Shown: positions 59,133 through 60,193 of the stretch, piece by piece
How the letters are laid out: each line of letters starts with the position of its first letter
How positions within the stretch are numbered: the stretch's first letter is position 1
IMG/VR virus record: IMGVR_UViG_3300040801_004246
Span: 1 to 60,193 of that record
Source: a virus
Strand: one strand, 5' to 3'
Length of the DNA: 60,193 nucleotides
Notes under the pieces: generated by a model
Seen by the model: the letters and a program-made list of their open reading frames with translations, nothing else
Told to the model about the DNA's origin: nothing
The model's database searches: none
Made by a program: the position numbers and the translations under genes

Positions 59133-60056
59133 ATGTATAACAATGAATTAGATGCACAGACATTCAATAACCTCTTTATTGAGCGTCTTGACACAACTGA
59201 CGGTCTTCAAAAGACCGCGGCAGCTGGTGCTGCCTTCGTTCGCGCTAAGATTCGTGAGATTGGTTTCGCCCGTCGAATCCTTCCTCCTGAGTCTGTGACC
59301 CGTGCTGATTGCACACGATCCACTGATCACGACACGTTGATCAAAATCGTGGACATCGAGCATGAGTCCAAAGCGATGGCTGTAAACTTCGCTGCTGAGG
59401 CTGACGAGCGTTATGTCTCTGGTAAGCGATATGCTCTTCCGTTCTTCAAAATCGAAAGTGAGAAGTTCGTAAAGAGTGAAGGTGAATTGTTGGCTTACGA
59501 CTACCCCATCACGAAAGTGATCGAGGAGAACAGTGTAAAAGATATCCAACGTGTGGAAGACGAGAAATTCGTCGAGTACGCCGAAGCGGCTATCTCTATC
59601 ACTGGTAAGCGTATCGTTTCAACGGCTACGGCCGCTGATCGTAAAGAATTGACGTCGCTATTCAAAATGATCGACTTCGACGAGCTCGCTGTTGGTACCG
59701 TTTTGATGAACACCGTTGATTACGACGATTACCTGATCCAACCAGCCACTGAAATCGGTTCGCCTTTGGCTTCCGAAATCACAGTGAATGGCTACAAGTA
59801 TCCTACTATCCTCAAGCGCAAGCTTGTGGTGACAAACAAGCATGACATCGTCTTGCCTGGGGAAATTTGGGCTTTCACCGATCCTGCTTACCTTGGGAAC
59901 TTTTTCATCCTCAACGATGTGAAGTTCTGGATCAAGAAAGAAGCTGATCTTGTGGTTTGGAAGACTTGGGAGTACATCGCCGAAGGTTTCGGTAACATCA
60001 AGTCAATCGCCAAGATTGAGTTGGATGTGCCTAACCCAATTCCGGTTGCACCCTAA
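59133..60056 (+). CDS. Major capsid protein (HK97-fold candidate)
   Basis: A 307-residue protein with a strong AAGGAGGA ribosome site and very regular codon use. The N-terminal 27 residues end with GLQKTAAAGAAF, a K-x-A site that may be cut. The body shows features of HK97-type capsids: RILPPESVTRADCTR, an E-loop-like region with LPFFKIESEKF, a long helix with AEAAISITGKRIVSTA, and DPAYLGNFFIL late in the chain. Position after protease and decoration genes and before a terminator supports the assignment. Confidence 0.8.
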   Translation: MYNNELDAQTFNNLFIERLDTTDGLQKTAAAGAAFVRAKIREIGFARRILPPESVTRADCTRSTDHDTLIKIVDIEHESKAMAVNFAAEADERYVSGKRYALPFFKIESEKFVKSEGELLAYDYPITKVIEENSVKDIQRVEDEKFVEYAEAAISITGKRIVSTATAADRKELTSLFKMIDFDELAVGTVLMNTVDYDDYLIQPATEIGSPLASEITVNGYKYPTILKRKLVVTNKHDIVLPGEIWAFTDPAYLGNFFILNDVKFWIKKEADLVVWKTWEYIAEGFGNIKSIAKIELDVPNPIPVAP

Positions 60057-60073
60057 TTAAGAATTGAATGACG

Positions 60074-60099
60074 GAGGGTCTTACCAAGGGCCCTCTGTT
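60074..60099 (+). terminator. Terminator-like hairpin after capsid gene
   Basis: GAGGGTC (60074-60080) pairs with GGCCCTC (60089-60095, one G-U), followed by TGTTTTA. The short T-rich tail suggests partial termination, common after highly expressed capsid genes. Confidence 0.6.
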
Positions 60100-60136
60100 T
60101 TATGGAGAGACACAAAAGTTTAGACAGGAGAACACA

Positions 60137-60193
60137 ATGTCAGAAAAAAGGTACAAAGTCGTCAATACGACGGTGAAAAAGCCAAGAATGGAG
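60137..60193 (+). CDS. Partial gene at window end
   Basis: An ATG at 60137 preceded by CAGGAGAACACA opens a frame (starting MSEKRYKVVNTTVKK) that runs off the window after 19 codons. It is probably the next head or tail gene. Nothing further can be said. Confidence 0.6.
   Translation, partial: MSEKRYKVVNTTVKKPRME

Overview
The window looks like about 60 kb of a large tailed double-stranded DNA phage (Caudoviricetes). It carries a portal protein, a large terminase, a capsid maturation protease, a probable HK97-fold major capsid protein, a baseplate spike, very long fibre-type proteins and a replication set, all in tightly packed and overlapping genes. I saw no rRNA or convincing tRNA, no CRISPR array, no integrase and no insertion sequence. 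A lipobox protein inside a lysis-like cassette suggests a host with an outer membrane. The last gene is cut by the window edge and the first may be, so the genome is larger than the window. No primase, replicative helicase, tail sheath or tube, or endolysin was recognised.

Layout: (1) 1-23.1 kb, plus strand: tail fibre tip, 2-oxoglutarate oxygenase, LamG/Ig adhesin, a membrane/lysis-like cluster (5.1-6.7 kb), a run of fibre and structural genes including a 2199-residue repeat protein, and the portal. (2) 23.1-23.7 kb: small minus-strand genes divergent from the RNA polymerase. (3) 23.6-29.7 kb: a single gene for a fused beta-beta' multisubunit-type RNA polymerase. (4) 30.1-34.1 kb, minus strand: two small genes, a DnaQ-like exonuclease, a PIF1/RecD-type helicase, a structured non-coding region, HU and SSB. 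(5) 34.2-41.5 kb, plus strand: baseplate spike and neighbour, two structural or packaging genes, an iteron-like AT-rich gap, and the large terminase. (6) 41.6-50.5 kb, minus strand: zinc-ribbon small proteins, RNase HII, a DUF932-like protein, family A DNA polymerase, a YhaM-type exoribonuclease. (7) 50.6-60.2 kb, plus strand: head genes, meaning internal or structural proteins rich in a K-x-A motif, the maturation protease, a decoration candidate and the capsid protein.

How it fits together: replication and early-type genes are on the minus strand and virion genes on the plus strand, interleaved in blocks. The phage polymerase is the obvious candidate to transcribe one class of these genes. 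An 8-base motif (GGTATAAG) lies 30-50 bases upstream of several minus-strand starts and is a candidate promoter element. Eight TGTAAC/GTTACA hexamers in a rotationally symmetric order sit just before the large terminase gene and may be a packaging or replication site. The most unusual items are the fused polymerase, the hexamer array, the roughly 400-base structured non-coding gap upstream of a 68-residue gene, and the EKxA/glycine-rich architecture shared by many small virion-type proteins.
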